From the NCBI GenBank assembly GCA_009841005.1, contig VXMR01000040.1, positions 19,349 to 83,348 of the forward strand: 64,000 nucleotides of DNA. The letters are read 5' to 3'. The position numbers and the translations under genes were made by a program. Positions 8,028 through 16,126 of the stretch are shown here, piece after piece. How positions within the stretch are numbered: the first letter of the stretch is position 1; the number at the start of each line of letters is the position of its first letter. Source of the DNA: Gemmatimonadales bacterium (GTDB lineage: Bacteria; Gemmatimonadota; Gemmatimonadetes; Palauibacterales; Palauibacteraceae). The notes below the pieces were generated by a model, which was not told the DNA's origin, searched no databases, and was given only the letters and a program-made list of their open reading frames with translations.

Positions 8028-9058
8028 GCGGCCGCCCCCGTGGCTGGTTCAACGCCGAGCCCGGGACGGTCGGGCAGGACGATTCGGCCCTCCTCGAGAT
8101 GCGGGCCGGTGAACGGATCGGAACGCAGGAGCGCGGCGCCGTCCAGGTCCGCGTAGTCCACAAGCGAGGCGAGGTGCGCCGCGGGCGCGATCCCGAGACT
8201 CGTCTCCAGCATGCACCCGAGCATGACCGAGAGGCCGCAGGCGCGCGCGGTGTGAACCATGCGGAGCGCCTCTCGCGGACCTCCGCACTTCGCGAGCTTG
8301 ATGTTGATGCCGTCGACGAGGCCGTCGAGTCGCGGAATGTCGGTCGCCACGATGCTCGACTCGTCCACGACGATGGGGAGAACCGCACGCGAGCGGACGA
8401 AGGCCAGCTCGTCGTTCTCCGTCGGCGGGAGCGGTTGTTCCACGAACTCCACGCCGTATTCGGCGCACATCGCGATCCCCTCGATGGCTTCGGCGGGAGT
8501 CCAGGCCGCGTTCGCGTCCACGCGCAGGATCTTGTCCGGCGCCGCGCCGCGGACCGCGCTCAGCCGCGCTTCATCGTCGTCGCTTCCGAGCTTGATCTTG
8601 AGGATCGGCCACGCTTCGGCCTCGCGCGTCTTCCGGGCCATGACCTCCGGAGCGTCGATCCCGATCGTGAACGAACTGAGCGGCGCGTCGTCCGGATTCA
8701 GGCCCCAGAGCTTCCAGAGCGGAAGGCCCGCGCGCTTTCCGACCCAGTCGTGAAGCGCCGACGAGAGCGCGCAGCGGGCCGACCCGTTCCGGCCGAGGAG
8801 GCTCGCAAGGTCCCGCTCGATGACCTCGAGCTGGAACGGGTCTTCCACCTCCTCGATGCGGGGGGCCAGCTTCTTCAGCGCGGCCTCCACCGTATCCGCC
8901 GTCTCCCCGTAGTACCCGGACGGATCCGCCTCGCCCCAGCCCTCGATCCCCTCATGCTCCAGTCGCACCCACACCAGGTCGTCGCCGGTCTTCACGCCGC
9001 GGCTGATGCCGAAGGGGTGCGCCGTTTCGACGTAGAACGGCTCCCACGAGATTCTCAT
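8024..9058 (-). CDS. Dipeptide epimerase (enolase superfamily, L-Ala-D/L-Glu epimerase-like)
   Basis: A 344-residue enolase-superfamily enzyme of the muconate lactonising subgroup. It has the N-terminal capping domain and the barrel with catalytic KIKLG (Lys-x-Lys, about 163), metal ligands in RVDANAAW, VEQPLPP and VVDESS, and the second catalytic lysine in NIKLAKCGG (about 267). GCMLETSLGIAPAAHL is typical of dipeptide epimerases that invert the second residue of dipeptides such as L-Ala-D-Glu from peptidoglycan. The ATG overlaps the stop of the upstream M24 peptidase gene by 4 nt, and both fit a peptide-salvage operon. The exact dipeptide specificity cannot be read from the sequence. Confidence 0.88.
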   Translation of the reverse strand: MRISWEPFYVETAHPFGISRGVKTGDDLVWVRLEHEGIEGWGEADPSGYYGETADTVEAALKKLAPRIEEVEDPFQLEVIERDLASLLGRNGSARCALSSALHDWVGKRAGLPLWKLWGLNPDDAPLSSFTIGIDAPEVMARKTREAEAWPILKIKLGSDDDEARLSAVRGAAPDKILRVDANAAWTPAEAIEGIAMCAEYGVEFVEQPLPPTENDELAFVRSRAVLPIVVDESSIVATDIPRLDGLVDGINIKLAKCGGPREALRMVHTARACGLSVMLGCMLETSLGIAPAAHLASLVDYADLDGAALLRSDPFTGPHLEEGRIVLPDRPGLGVEPATGAAA

Positions 9059-10290
9059 GTTCCGGTCGTCCGCCAGAGGTTGTACTGGATCCGGGACGGA
9101 GTGACTTCGGGCCCATCCTCGCGCATGTAGACATCGATTTCCGTCCGGTGGCCGAAGCGTCCCTCCAGGTAGACGCCGGGCTCGACGGAAAAGCCGACGC
9201 CCGCCACGAGCCGCCGGTCGTCCCGCATCTCGATGCTGTCCAGCGTGGGACCGACGCCGTGGATTTCGCGGTCGATCCCGTGCCCCGTCCGATGGAAGAT
9301 GGCGTCCTCGTAGCCGCGCGCGATCAGCGCCTCCCGGGCCGCCCGGTCCGCGTCCGCACCCGTGGCGCCCGGGTCCTTCCGGATGACCTCGACCGCCGCG
9401 TCGCGCGCCGCGACGACCGCGTCCCAGGCGGCGATCACCTCGGCGGGCGGCTCCGGGCCGAGGAAACCCATCCATGTCTGGTCGGCGAAGATCGCGTCGG
9501 GTTCCCCGGCCGCGCGCCCCCACAGATCCACCATGAACACCTGGTCCGCCGTCAGAGCGGACGATCCCTCGGCGCGCGGTTCGTAGTGCGGCTTGGCGGC
9601 GTTGGGGCCCACCGCGACGATCGTGTCGACTTCTGTCAGGCCCTCGGCGCGCAGGCGCGCCCGGATCCACTCGGCGAGGTCGTGCTCCGTGGCCGGGGTC
9701 GGCTCGGCGGAGGCGTCGAAGGCGGCGGCCGTTTCGCGATCCGCCGCGGGCGTGAGCCCCGCCGCGCGCACGGCCAACTCGAACGCCGTTCGCGCGGTCC
9801 GCGCCAGGATCTCGGCCGCCTCGTGGTGCAGCGCGTGCCCGCGTGCCCCCCACTGCGCCGCCGTCCCGGAGATCAGCTCCACCGAACTGACGACCCGGGG
9901 CCCGAGCGACTCCACGAGTTCGACGACGCCGGCGGGAACGTGGTCCACGTACGGGATCGAGTCCCGGGGGCTCACCTCCATCGCGACCGTATCCGTGCCG
10001 TGCAGCATCTCCTGCAGCGCGGTCTCCATCTCATCCCAGCCGACGTAGCTCGTGAGCCGGTGCGGCCACCGGTCCCATCCGGACACTTCGATCTTCTGGA
10101 CGAGCGCGTGCGGCGTCCGCCCGGGCTCGATGAGGACGAAATACCGGCGCTTCTGGCCTTCAGGCAGGCCGACGAGGTGCGCCGCCAGCGGATTGAGGGC
10201 CCGGAAGTCGTACAGCAGCCAGGCGTCGATCTTCTGTCGTTCGAGCTCCCGGGAAGCAGTCTCCAGGAAGGTGGCGTCAAGGTCGGGCAA
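9055..10290 (-). CDS. M24 family metallopeptidase (Xaa-Pro peptidase-like)
   Basis: A 411-residue pita-bread-fold protein. The C-terminal catalytic domain has the five expected metal ligands: Asp in FMVDLWG, Asp in FADQTW, His in HRTGHGID, Glu in VEPGVY and Glu in RTEIDVY. The N-terminal domain (1 to about 180) resembles the creatinase/prolidase lobe. Such enzymes remove residues next to proline or cleave short peptides. Start is TTG 10290, with AGGAG six nt upstream. It is the third gene of the minus-strand run (sigma factor, HDAC-like, this gene, dipeptide epimerase, TrpF-like), and its stop overlaps the epimerase start. Confidence 0.85.
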   Translation of the reverse strand: MPDLDATFLETASRELERQKIDAWLLYDFRALNPLAAHLVGLPEGQKRRYFVLIEPGRTPHALVQKIEVSGWDRWPHRLTSYVGWDEMETALQEMLHGTDTVAMEVSPRDSIPYVDHVPAGVVELVESLGPRVVSSVELISGTAAQWGARGHALHHEAAEILARTARTAFELAVRAAGLTPAADRETAAAFDASAEPTPATEHDLAEWIRARLRAEGLTEVDTIVAVGPNAAKPHYEPRAEGSSALTADQVFMVDLWGRAAGEPDAIFADQTWMGFLGPEPPAEVIAAWDAVVAARDAAVEVIRKDPGATGADADRAAREALIARGYEDAIFHRTGHGIDREIHGVGPTLDSIEMRDDRRLVAGVGFSVEPGVYLEGRFGHRTEIDVYMREDGPEVTPSRIQYNLWRTTGT

Positions 10291-10327
10291 GGGGGGCTCC
10301 TGTTCTGCGGGGCGCGCTCCCGGGCGG

Positions 10328-11296
10328 TCAGCCCGTGGCGTCGCGCAGGGCCGTCAGGTGCGAGACGACGTTGCGTCCCAGTTCGTCGGGATTGTAACCG
10401 CCCTCGAGGAACGAGACCACGCGGTTTCGGGCCGTGGCCCGCGTCCGTCCGACGACCTCGTGCGTCAGCGTGTCGAAGTGCGCCGGGGTGAGGGTGAAGC
10501 CCCCAAGCGGATCCTCCGCCCCCGCGTCGAATCCGGCGGAGATGAGCGTGATGTCGGGTTCGAAGCGGGCCAGTGCCCGGTCCACGCCCTCGAGCAGCGT
10601 CTCCACGTAGCGCTCGGGCGGAAGACCCCCGGGCATGGGAAGATTCAGCGTCGTTCCCTCCCCCGCTCCCCGTCCGCGTTGATCCGCGGACCCGGTGCCG
10701 GGGAAGAGGGGGTACTCGTGCATCGAGAGGAAGAAGACCGAGGGATCGTCGTAGAAGATGTCCTGGGTCCCGTTTCCGTGGTGCACGTCCCAGTCCACGA
10801 TCAGAACCCGCTCGACTTCCGGCCGGGCCAGGGCGTGGCGGGCGGCCACGGCGATGTTGTTGAAGAGGCAGAATCCCATGGCCCGGTCCGCCGTCGCGTG
10901 GTGTCCCGGCGGGCGCACGGCGCAGAAAGCCGCACGGCACGTTCCGTCGAGGACCGCGTCCACCGCCGCGACCCCGCACCCGGACGCGGCGACGGCGGCG
11001 TCCCAGCTTCCCGGCGAGACCGGCGTATCGGGATCGATCCGCACGATCCCTCCGCTCTCGACGGACCGGTCGCAGATCGCCCGCGTCCGTTCCACGTGTC
11101 CCGGCGTGTGGGCCCGTTCCAGTTGGGTGATCTCGGCCGCGGGCGGCATGACGGGGAGGACGTCCTCGTGAAGCTCGGGCAACGCCCGCTCGAGCGCGCC
11201 CATCACGGCGCGGAGCCGTCCCTGATGCTCCGGATGACCCCAGCCCGTGTCGTGCCTACTGCAGTCGGGATGCTGAAAGAGACCCAGACGCTTCAG
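10328..11296 (-). CDS. Histone deacetylase superfamily (acetoin utilisation/acetylpolyamine-type) deacetylase
   Basis: A zinc amidohydrolase of the arginase/HDAC fold, about 322 residues. Active-site features are RPPGHHA (His pair), VDWDVHHGNGTQ (zinc Asp and His), SAGFDAG (zinc Asp) and LEGGY. Substrates may be acetylated lysine, acetylpolyamines or small acetyl amides. The first ATG/GTG in frame is GTG 11206, but clear family sequence (FQHPDCSRHDTGWGHPE) lies upstream of it. No ATG, GTG or TTG exists between that point and the in-frame TGA at 11326-11324, which is the stop of the sigma gene. CTG 11296 has GAGG 8 nt upstream, so I place the start there. Confidence 0.85.
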   Translation of the reverse strand: MKRLGLFQHPDCSRHDTGWGHPEHQGRLRAVMGALERALPELHEDVLPVMPPAAEITQLERAHTPGHVERTRAICDRSVESGGIVRIDPDTPVSPGSWDAAVAASGCGVAAVDAVLDGTCRAAFCAVRPPGHHATADRAMGFCLFNNIAVAARHALARPEVERVLIVDWDVHHGNGTQDIFYDDPSVFFLSMHEYPLFPGTGSADQRGRGAGEGTTLNLPMPGGLPPERYVETLLEGVDRALARFEPDITLISAGFDAGAEDPLGGFTLTPAHFDTLTHEVVGRTRATARNRVVSFLEGGYNPDELGRNVVSHLTALRDATG

Positions 11297-11323
11297 CGGC
11301 GCCGCCTCGGGCAGGGCGTCACG

Positions 11324-12163
11324 TCAGGTCGCGAAGGTCGCGAGGCTCTGTCCCTCGGGGCCTTCCCGCAACTCACGGAGCGCTCGATCGCGGAGCTGCC
11401 GGACGCGTTCGCGCGTGACGCCCAGCAAGCGACCAATCTGCTCCAGCGTATGGGGGTCTTCGCCCTGCAGTCCGTAGTACAGCCGGACGACGCGCGCGTC
11501 CCGCGGACGCAAGCGCCGCAGGCCATCGGCGATGTGCCGCTTCAGCATCCGCCGTTCCACGACTTCCTCGACATCCGTCTCGTCCGCGAGGAACCGCTCC
11601 GCCAGGTCGCTGTCGTCGGCGGCCCCGACCCGCGCGTCGAGTCGCACCTCACGCGCATTCAGTCTTCGCAGCAGCTGGACCGTGGGTATCGTCAACCCCG
11701 TCTCGGCCGCGATCTCGCGATCGCTGGGCTCACGGTCGAGGGTCTGACGCAGTTCACCCCGCGCACGGATCATGCGCGCCAACTCGGTCGCCCGATTGAG
11801 CGGTACCCGCACGGGCCTGCCCTGCTTCGCGATCGCGGACAGAATCGCCTGGCGAATCCACCACACGGCGTAGCTGATGAACTTCACCCCGTGGTCCGGA
11901 TCGAACTTCCGGGCGGCGATGACCAGGCCGACGTTCCCCTCCTGAATGAGGTCGAGGAAGCTCAGCCCCTTGTTGCGGTATCTTCGGGCGATGGAGATGA
12001 CGAAGCGAAGATTCGCGCGGATGAGGCGGTCGAGGGCGGACGCATCGCCGCCACGAGCGGAGCGGGCGGTCTCACGTTCCTCGGTGGGGCTCAGGAGCGG
12101 ATAACGACCCAGTTCCTCGAGGTAACGTTCGAGGATGTTGGGCGACAAACCCTCGCGATCCAT
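11324..12163 (-). CDS. RNA polymerase sigma-70 family factor (RpoD-like, group 2)
   Basis: A 279-residue sigma factor. Region 1.2 is at the start (NILERYLEELGRYPLLSPTE). Region 2 follows, with NLRFVISIARRYRNKG, LDLIQEGNVGL and FISYAVWWIRQAI, which bind core polymerase and the -10 element. Region 3 is in the middle. Region 4 at the C-terminus has EQIGRLLGVTRERVRQL for the -35 element. Region 1.1 is missing and the protein is short, so this is more likely an alternative housekeeping-like factor than the primary sigma. Start 12163 follows a good ribosome-binding site (AAGGAGAGGAAG). It heads the minus-strand run continuing into the HDAC-like gene, which directly follows its TGA in the same frame. 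Confidence 0.9.
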   Translation of the reverse strand: MDREGLSPNILERYLEELGRYPLLSPTEERETARSARGGDASALDRLIRANLRFVISIARRYRNKGLSFLDLIQEGNVGLVIAARKFDPDHGVKFISYAVWWIRQAILSAIAKQGRPVRVPLNRATELARMIRARGELRQTLDREPSDREIAAETGLTIPTVQLLRRLNAREVRLDARVGAADDSDLAERFLADETDVEEVVERRMLKRHIADGLRRLRPRDARVVRLYYGLQGEDPHTLEQIGRLLGVTRERVRQLRDRALRELREGPEGQSLATFAT

Positions 12164-12261
12164 CGCAACTTCCTCTCCTTGCCGACGTCGACCCGCCCAG
12201 GCTGGCGGGCCGATCTGTCGATTCCGGCTCCGTCGCGCTCGGACCATCCGACGCTGCAATG

Positions 12262-12289
12262 AAGCTAACGCGGATCGGTCACCCCGCAA
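12262..12289 (-). promoter_or_regulatory. Candidate promoter for the sigma-factor gene
   Basis: On the minus strand TTGCGG (12289-12284) and TAGCTT (12267-12262) are separated by 16 bp, about 100 bp before the sigma start. The match to sigma-70 consensus is only fair. The rest of the 12164-12338 gap holds a small inverted repeat (GTGTAG...CTACAC) and no gene. Confidence 0.3.
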
Positions 12290-12338
12290 AATGGGGCGCG
12301 GCCAGTGTAGTGTCGCTACACCAGGCTCGGTGGGAGCG

Positions 12339-13142
12339 TCAGAACCGACCGAGCGCGCGTTCGCGGGCCGGGAGGACTTCGAGGCAGGTCGTCCACCAGC
12401 CCGTGAGGATCGTGTCCACGAACTCCTCCGGCAGCTCTTCGTCGCGCATCTCACCCGCGAGGCGTTCGTGATCGTAGCCTACGGGCACGAACTTCAGGGC
12501 TGCCGGCGCCTCCATGGCGGCGCCGAAATCGAGGAGCGCGTACCACACCTCCGTCCGCCCGTCGTTCGCGGGCCGGCCCAGAACGCCGACGTTCGCGAAG
12601 AGCCCGCCGCCGGGCAGCGAGCGCTGCCACGGAATCCCGGTATGGGTCGCGAGCACGATGTCCGCTTCGTACTCGCGGGCGAGCCAGGTCAGGAACTGTG
12701 TCGAGGTCGCCGATTCCCAGAGGAATTCATTCATGCGCCGGGGGCTGCCGTGGCACATGAGCACCCGCGCGCCGTTTATCTCGAGGCGGATCTCGCCGGG
12801 GAGACGGTCCATCCAGCGGCGCCACCGCTCCTCCGTGTTCCGGAACGTGTAGCGGTATGAGAGCCGCGCGAAGTGGTTGTCGCGCGGGTCGGTGTAGCCG
12901 CACTGGCAATCCTCGAGGCCACGCGCGATCGAATCGTCGTAGTTCCCGCGCAGGACGCGGACATCGTGGTCGATGAGGAGCGGAAACACGCGGTCCGGAT
13001 GGGGGCCGAACGCTCCGAGGTCGCCCAGGCAATAGAGCGCTTCCGCCCCCCGGTCCGTGGCGTCCTCGATCGCGGCCGCCAGCGCCAGGTGGTTGCTGTA
13101 GACACCGCCGAAGACGGCGATCCGGCGCGGTTCAGGAGACAT
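12339..13142 (-). CDS. Metallophosphoesterase-fold protein lacking several metal ligands
   Basis: A 267-residue protein of the calcineurin-like phosphoesterase fold (YfcE-like). Recognisable blocks are YCLGDLGAFGPHPD (GDxxxxGP), LRGNYDDS (GNHD-like), LMCHGSPRR and LATHTGIPWQR. The first block reads AVFGGVYSNHLAL where active enzymes have SDxHGN, so the first Asp and His are replaced by Gly and Tyr. The final GHTH-like block also lacks its last His. A CQCGY cysteine pair at about residue 80 is extra. Its ATG lies 11 nt inside the end of the upstream radical SAM gene, indicating coupled expression. Either the metal site is rebuilt or the protein binds rather than hydrolyses; the sequence does not decide. 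Confidence 0.8.
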   Translation of the reverse strand: MSPEPRRIAVFGGVYSNHLALAAAIEDATDRGAEALYCLGDLGAFGPHPDRVFPLLIDHDVRVLRGNYDDSIARGLEDCQCGYTDPRDNHFARLSYRYTFRNTEERWRRWMDRLPGEIRLEINGARVLMCHGSPRRMNEFLWESATSTQFLTWLAREYEADIVLATHTGIPWQRSLPGGGLFANVGVLGRPANDGRTEVWYALLDFGAAMEAPAALKFVPVGYDHERLAGEMRDEELPEEFVDTILTGWWTTCLEVLPARERALGRF

Positions 13143-14118
13143 CCTGCCCGATGCCCCCGTAGTTGGAGCAGATCGCGCCGTGCAGCCAACACGTGTAGCA
13201 CGCGGACTCGTCGAGGCGCACCGGGCGGGACGCTTCCTCCAGCGTCGAACCCAAGCGGGCCGCCGGCGTCTCGATGAGGATCGGACAGGCGTAGATGCCG
13301 CGGTTCGTCACCACCCGGCTCGACGCGCAGAGCAACTGGTTCTCCTCGTACCCCTCCATCATCGCCTCCGTCACACGCTCCTCATGCGTGTAGGGGCGCA
13401 CGCGGTCCGCCTCGCGCCCGATTCGGAGGGACGGGAGAATCTTGAGCCGCGGGTGCTCGTACCCGAGCGCTCGAAGCCGGGCGACGAAGGCCTGCCGCAC
13501 CTCTTCGTCCCGTTCCGGTTCCCACACCTGCGTGGCGGTGATGATCGGAAGGAATCCCTCGGCGAGCAGCTTCCGGACGCCGTCCATCGCGCGATCGAAG
13601 GTGCCCGCGCCCCGGATGGGGTCGTTCGTCTCGGGCGACGGCCCGTCGAGGGAAACGCGCATCTCGAGCGAGTAGCTCGCCGCGCGGGCGGTCCGGGCGA
13701 TGGGCTTCAGGGCCCGCGCGGGGAGCAGAGTCCCGTTCGTCAGCACGGAAGCGGGTCCCCGCTCGAGGGTCCGTTCCAGCATGGCCGGTAGGTCCGGGTG
13801 CATGAAGGGCTCGCCGCCGGTGAAGTAGTACTCCTTGACGCCCCACTTCTCGGAGCGCCGGAGCCAGTCCTCGACCTCGGCGAGGGAGAGAAACTCGAAG
13901 CTGTCGTTGTCCGGGGCGCAGCTGATGAAGCAGTGGACGCAGCGCAGGTTGCAGATCGTCCCGGTCACCTGGAACCAGAGTGTATCCAGGTGATCCAGGC
14001 GCACGAGGGGCGCCGCGCCGGCCGATCCGGCGCCGTTCGACGCGGACGGCGACGAGTGGATGCGTCGCGGCCGCGCGCTGTCTTGCCGTGGTTCGATCGG
14101 CGGCGCCGATCCGTGCAT
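13132..14118 (-). CDS. Radical SAM protein with extra C-terminal cysteines (SPASM-like)
   Basis: A 328-residue radical S-adenosylmethionine enzyme. CNLRCVHC at about residue 60 supplies the three cysteines of the catalytic [4Fe-4S] cluster, and EYYFTGGEPFMHPDL is the GGE motif that binds SAM. The C-terminal part has further cysteines (LLCASS, YACPIL, ACYTCWL, AICSNYGG), as in SPASM or twitch domains that hold auxiliary clusters. SPASM enzymes often modify peptides or build cofactors, but no precursor peptide is obvious here. Start 14118 is chosen for its AAAGG upstream; the frame is open to 14205. The next gene, a metallophosphoesterase-fold protein, overlaps by 11 nt, so the two likely act together. 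Substrate unknown. Confidence 0.85.
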   Translation of the reverse strand: MHGSAPPIEPRQDSARPRRIHSSPSASNGAGSAGAAPLVRLDHLDTLWFQVTGTICNLRCVHCFISCAPDNDSFEFLSLAEVEDWLRRSEKWGVKEYYFTGGEPFMHPDLPAMLERTLERGPASVLTNGTLLPARALKPIARTARAASYSLEMRVSLDGPSPETNDPIRGAGTFDRAMDGVRKLLAEGFLPIITATQVWEPERDEEVRQAFVARLRALGYEHPRLKILPSLRIGREADRVRPYTHEERVTEAMMEGYEENQLLCASSRVVTNRGIYACPILIETPAARLGSTLEEASRPVRLDESACYTCWLHGAICSNYGGIGQDVS

Positions 14119-14214
14119 GAGATGAACCTTTGCGGGTGGTCTGTCGTTGATCCTACCGCGAGCGCCGGGGCGCGCGCGACCGAGCGTCGACGCGGCGGGC
14201 TTCAAGTACGGCCT

Positions 14215-15567
14215 TCAGGTCAGGAGCGGGGCTCCCGAGTGGAGCCGTGCCTCCACCTCCTCCTCGGAAGCTTCGATCAGCGCCAGCACCGGCTTCGGAT
14301 CGCGCGGAGCGGAAGGTTCGAAGGAGAAGATGCGCAGCACGCGCGCCGAGTGGTGCAGGGAACGTCCGAGCCGGGGGATGTCGATGAGGCCTCGCTCACC
14401 CAGCGTGGTCAGCCGGCGGACTTCGCCGTCGTTCCGCACGAGGAGCAGGTTGAGTTCGAGCATGCCGGGGTAGCTCGGATAATCGAGCATCACCGCTCCC
14501 TCTGAGAGACCCCACTCGAGGGCCATGCGCCGCTCGAGCGCGGCAACGAGGTCCGCGCGCCGCGACGGCCACGACGACAACGCGTTCGGTAGCTGGTCGC
14601 CCGTCAACTCCACGAGCCGCTTCGGCAGACGCCGGTCCACGAGCGTGCGGAGGAGCTTCGCCGCACGGCCGAGCGCCGAGTCGGGATCGTGCCCCCCGCC
14701 CGCCGACGACCGCGCAATCCGCTGATCGATGAGCGATAGCAGCTCCTCGTCTGTCGGGCCCGTCAGGTCCTCCGACGAGAGCAGACCGCTCTCGAGCGCC
14801 GTCTGGACGAGGCGCACGAAGGTCAGCGTCGCGGCGCGCACGGCATGGTGCCAGTAGACGTTGCGGAACATCTGGTACTTCGAGAATAGGAGCGTCTCCA
14901 GCGCGCTGAGTCCCTTCTCGCTGACCGCGAGTTCGAGCGGACGTCCGGCCCCTTCGCGGGCGACGGTCAGCGCGGGGAGGAGGCGGTCGACGTCCACGGC
15001 CCCGTACGGCACGCCGCAGAAGAGGGAGTCGCGCCGGAGGTAGTCGATCTTGTCGAGATCCAGCGATCCCGAAATCAGCCCCTGCAGCGGGTGGCTCGAC
15101 TGCCCCCGGATGAGGGCGCCGATGCGCGCCGCGGCATCCGGGCCACGCCGCTCGAGGACGCGCCGGATGGGGTCCGCCGCCATGAAGCGCGCCGCGATCT
15201 CCTCGTGGTCTCCGGGGATCGCTCCCGGACCGAGCTCCTCCAACGCGTGCGAGAAGGCGTAGTGCCCGACGTCGTGGAGGAGCGCGCCGAGGCGAACCAC
15301 CGGCAGTTCACCCATGTCTTCCGCATCCAGCACCTCGAGGTGTCCGTCGCGCTCGAGGCAGGAGATGGCCCGCGACACGAGATGGTAGACGCCGAGGGCG
15401 TGCAGGAAGCGGTTGTGCACGCCGCCGGGATACACGAGGTGCGCGAAGCCGAGTTGCTTGACGCGCCGCAGGCGCTGGAACTGGGGCGCGTCGAGAATCT
15501 CGGCCGCGTCTCCCTCCACGCGGACGTTCCCCCAAAGGGGATCACGGATGGTGCGTATTCTGGCCAT
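14215..15567 (-). CDS. HD-domain phosphohydrolase (dNTPase/SAMHD1-like)
   Basis: A 450-residue protein. The HD metal-binding domain is shown by HNRFLHALGVYHL (about 51), GALLHDVGHYAFSHALE (the HD pair, about 95), a later His in PGDHEEIA, and Asp in SGSLDLDKIDYLRRD (about 165). The spacing matches deoxynucleoside triphosphate triphosphohydrolase-type and SAMHD1-like proteins rather than c-di-GMP HD-GYP enzymes. The start MARIRTIRDPLWGNV is typical of the family. It is the last gene of a leftward run, with a 150 bp gap to the divergent RemA-like gene. The substrate (dNTP or another nucleotide) is not certain. Confidence 0.85.
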   Translation of the reverse strand: MARIRTIRDPLWGNVRVEGDAAEILDAPQFQRLRRVKQLGFAHLVYPGGVHNRFLHALGVYHLVSRAISCLERDGHLEVLDAEDMGELPVVRLGALLHDVGHYAFSHALEELGPGAIPGDHEEIAARFMAADPIRRVLERRGPDAAARIGALIRGQSSHPLQGLISGSLDLDKIDYLRRDSLFCGVPYGAVDVDRLLPALTVAREGAGRPLELAVSEKGLSALETLLFSKYQMFRNVYWHHAVRAATLTFVRLVQTALESGLLSSEDLTGPTDEELLSLIDQRIARSSAGGGHDPDSALGRAAKLLRTLVDRRLPKRLVELTGDQLPNALSSWPSRRADLVAALERRMALEWGLSEGAVMLDYPSYPGMLELNLLLVRNDGEVRRLTTLGERGLIDIPRLGRSLHHSARVLRIFSFEPSAPRDPKPVLALIEASEEEVEARLHSGAPLLT

Positions 15568-15718
15568 GGGCGTCGCTGAACATGCTCCGCCGCGCGGTCA
15601 ACGGGCAATCAACCGGGGCCGCGCTGACGCAGGGTTTTGCCACGGCCTGCCGGGGGGCGGCGGTGTTGCGGCGCGGACGGGGCCCTTGCGAGCTTGGAGC
15701 CGGCAGCGGGGCCGGAGC

Positions 15719-16126
15719 ATGAGCAGGCGGAACGGAGGCGGCGTGGAGATCAAACGCGACCGGATGGTCCACCTCGGGTACGCGAAGTACTGGCGCTCCG
15801 AGCAGATCGTCGGATTACTCCCGATCGAGGAAGATCGGGGACCCGGCCGGCGGACGGAGGTCTTCGTCGCAACCAGGTCCGAGCCCGTCACGGCGTCTCG
15901 ATCCGAGGCTTCGATCCTCCGGGACATGGCGTCGCTCCCGGACGAAGCCCGGGTCGCGGAGGCCGGCTCCATCGCCGAGGACCTCGTGGGCGCGCTGCGC
16001 GACCTGTCGCCGGTGCTCAAGCGGATGCTGAAGAACGAAGAGGGTTTCGACGTCGAGTACTGGGCCGGCAGACTCCGGCGGGTCATGGAGCCGGACGATG
16101 ACGGCCAGGAGGACCTCTTCGGCTGA
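15719..16126 (+). CDS. Small RemA/DUF370-like protein
   Basis: A 135-residue protein. Residues about 16-65 resemble RemA (DUF370), a small DNA-binding regulator of matrix genes in Bacillus: VHLGYAKYWRSEQIVGLLP aligns with the G-F-x-N...RII region, and GRRTEVFVATRSEP with the conserved GRRTRAVxxxDS stretch. The part between them is shorter than in RemA. The C-terminal half (LVGALRDLSPVLKRML) is helical. A GGAGG before GTG 15743 offers an alternative start. The 3' end overlaps the following outer-membrane protein gene by 29 nt. The family assignment is tentative and no function is claimed. Confidence 0.55.
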   Translation: MSRRNGGGVEIKRDRMVHLGYAKYWRSEQIVGLLPIEEDRGPGRRTEVFVATRSEPVTASRSEASILRDMASLPDEARVAEAGSIAEDLVGALRDLSPVLKRMLKNEEGFDVEYWAGRLRRVMEPDDDGQEDLFG

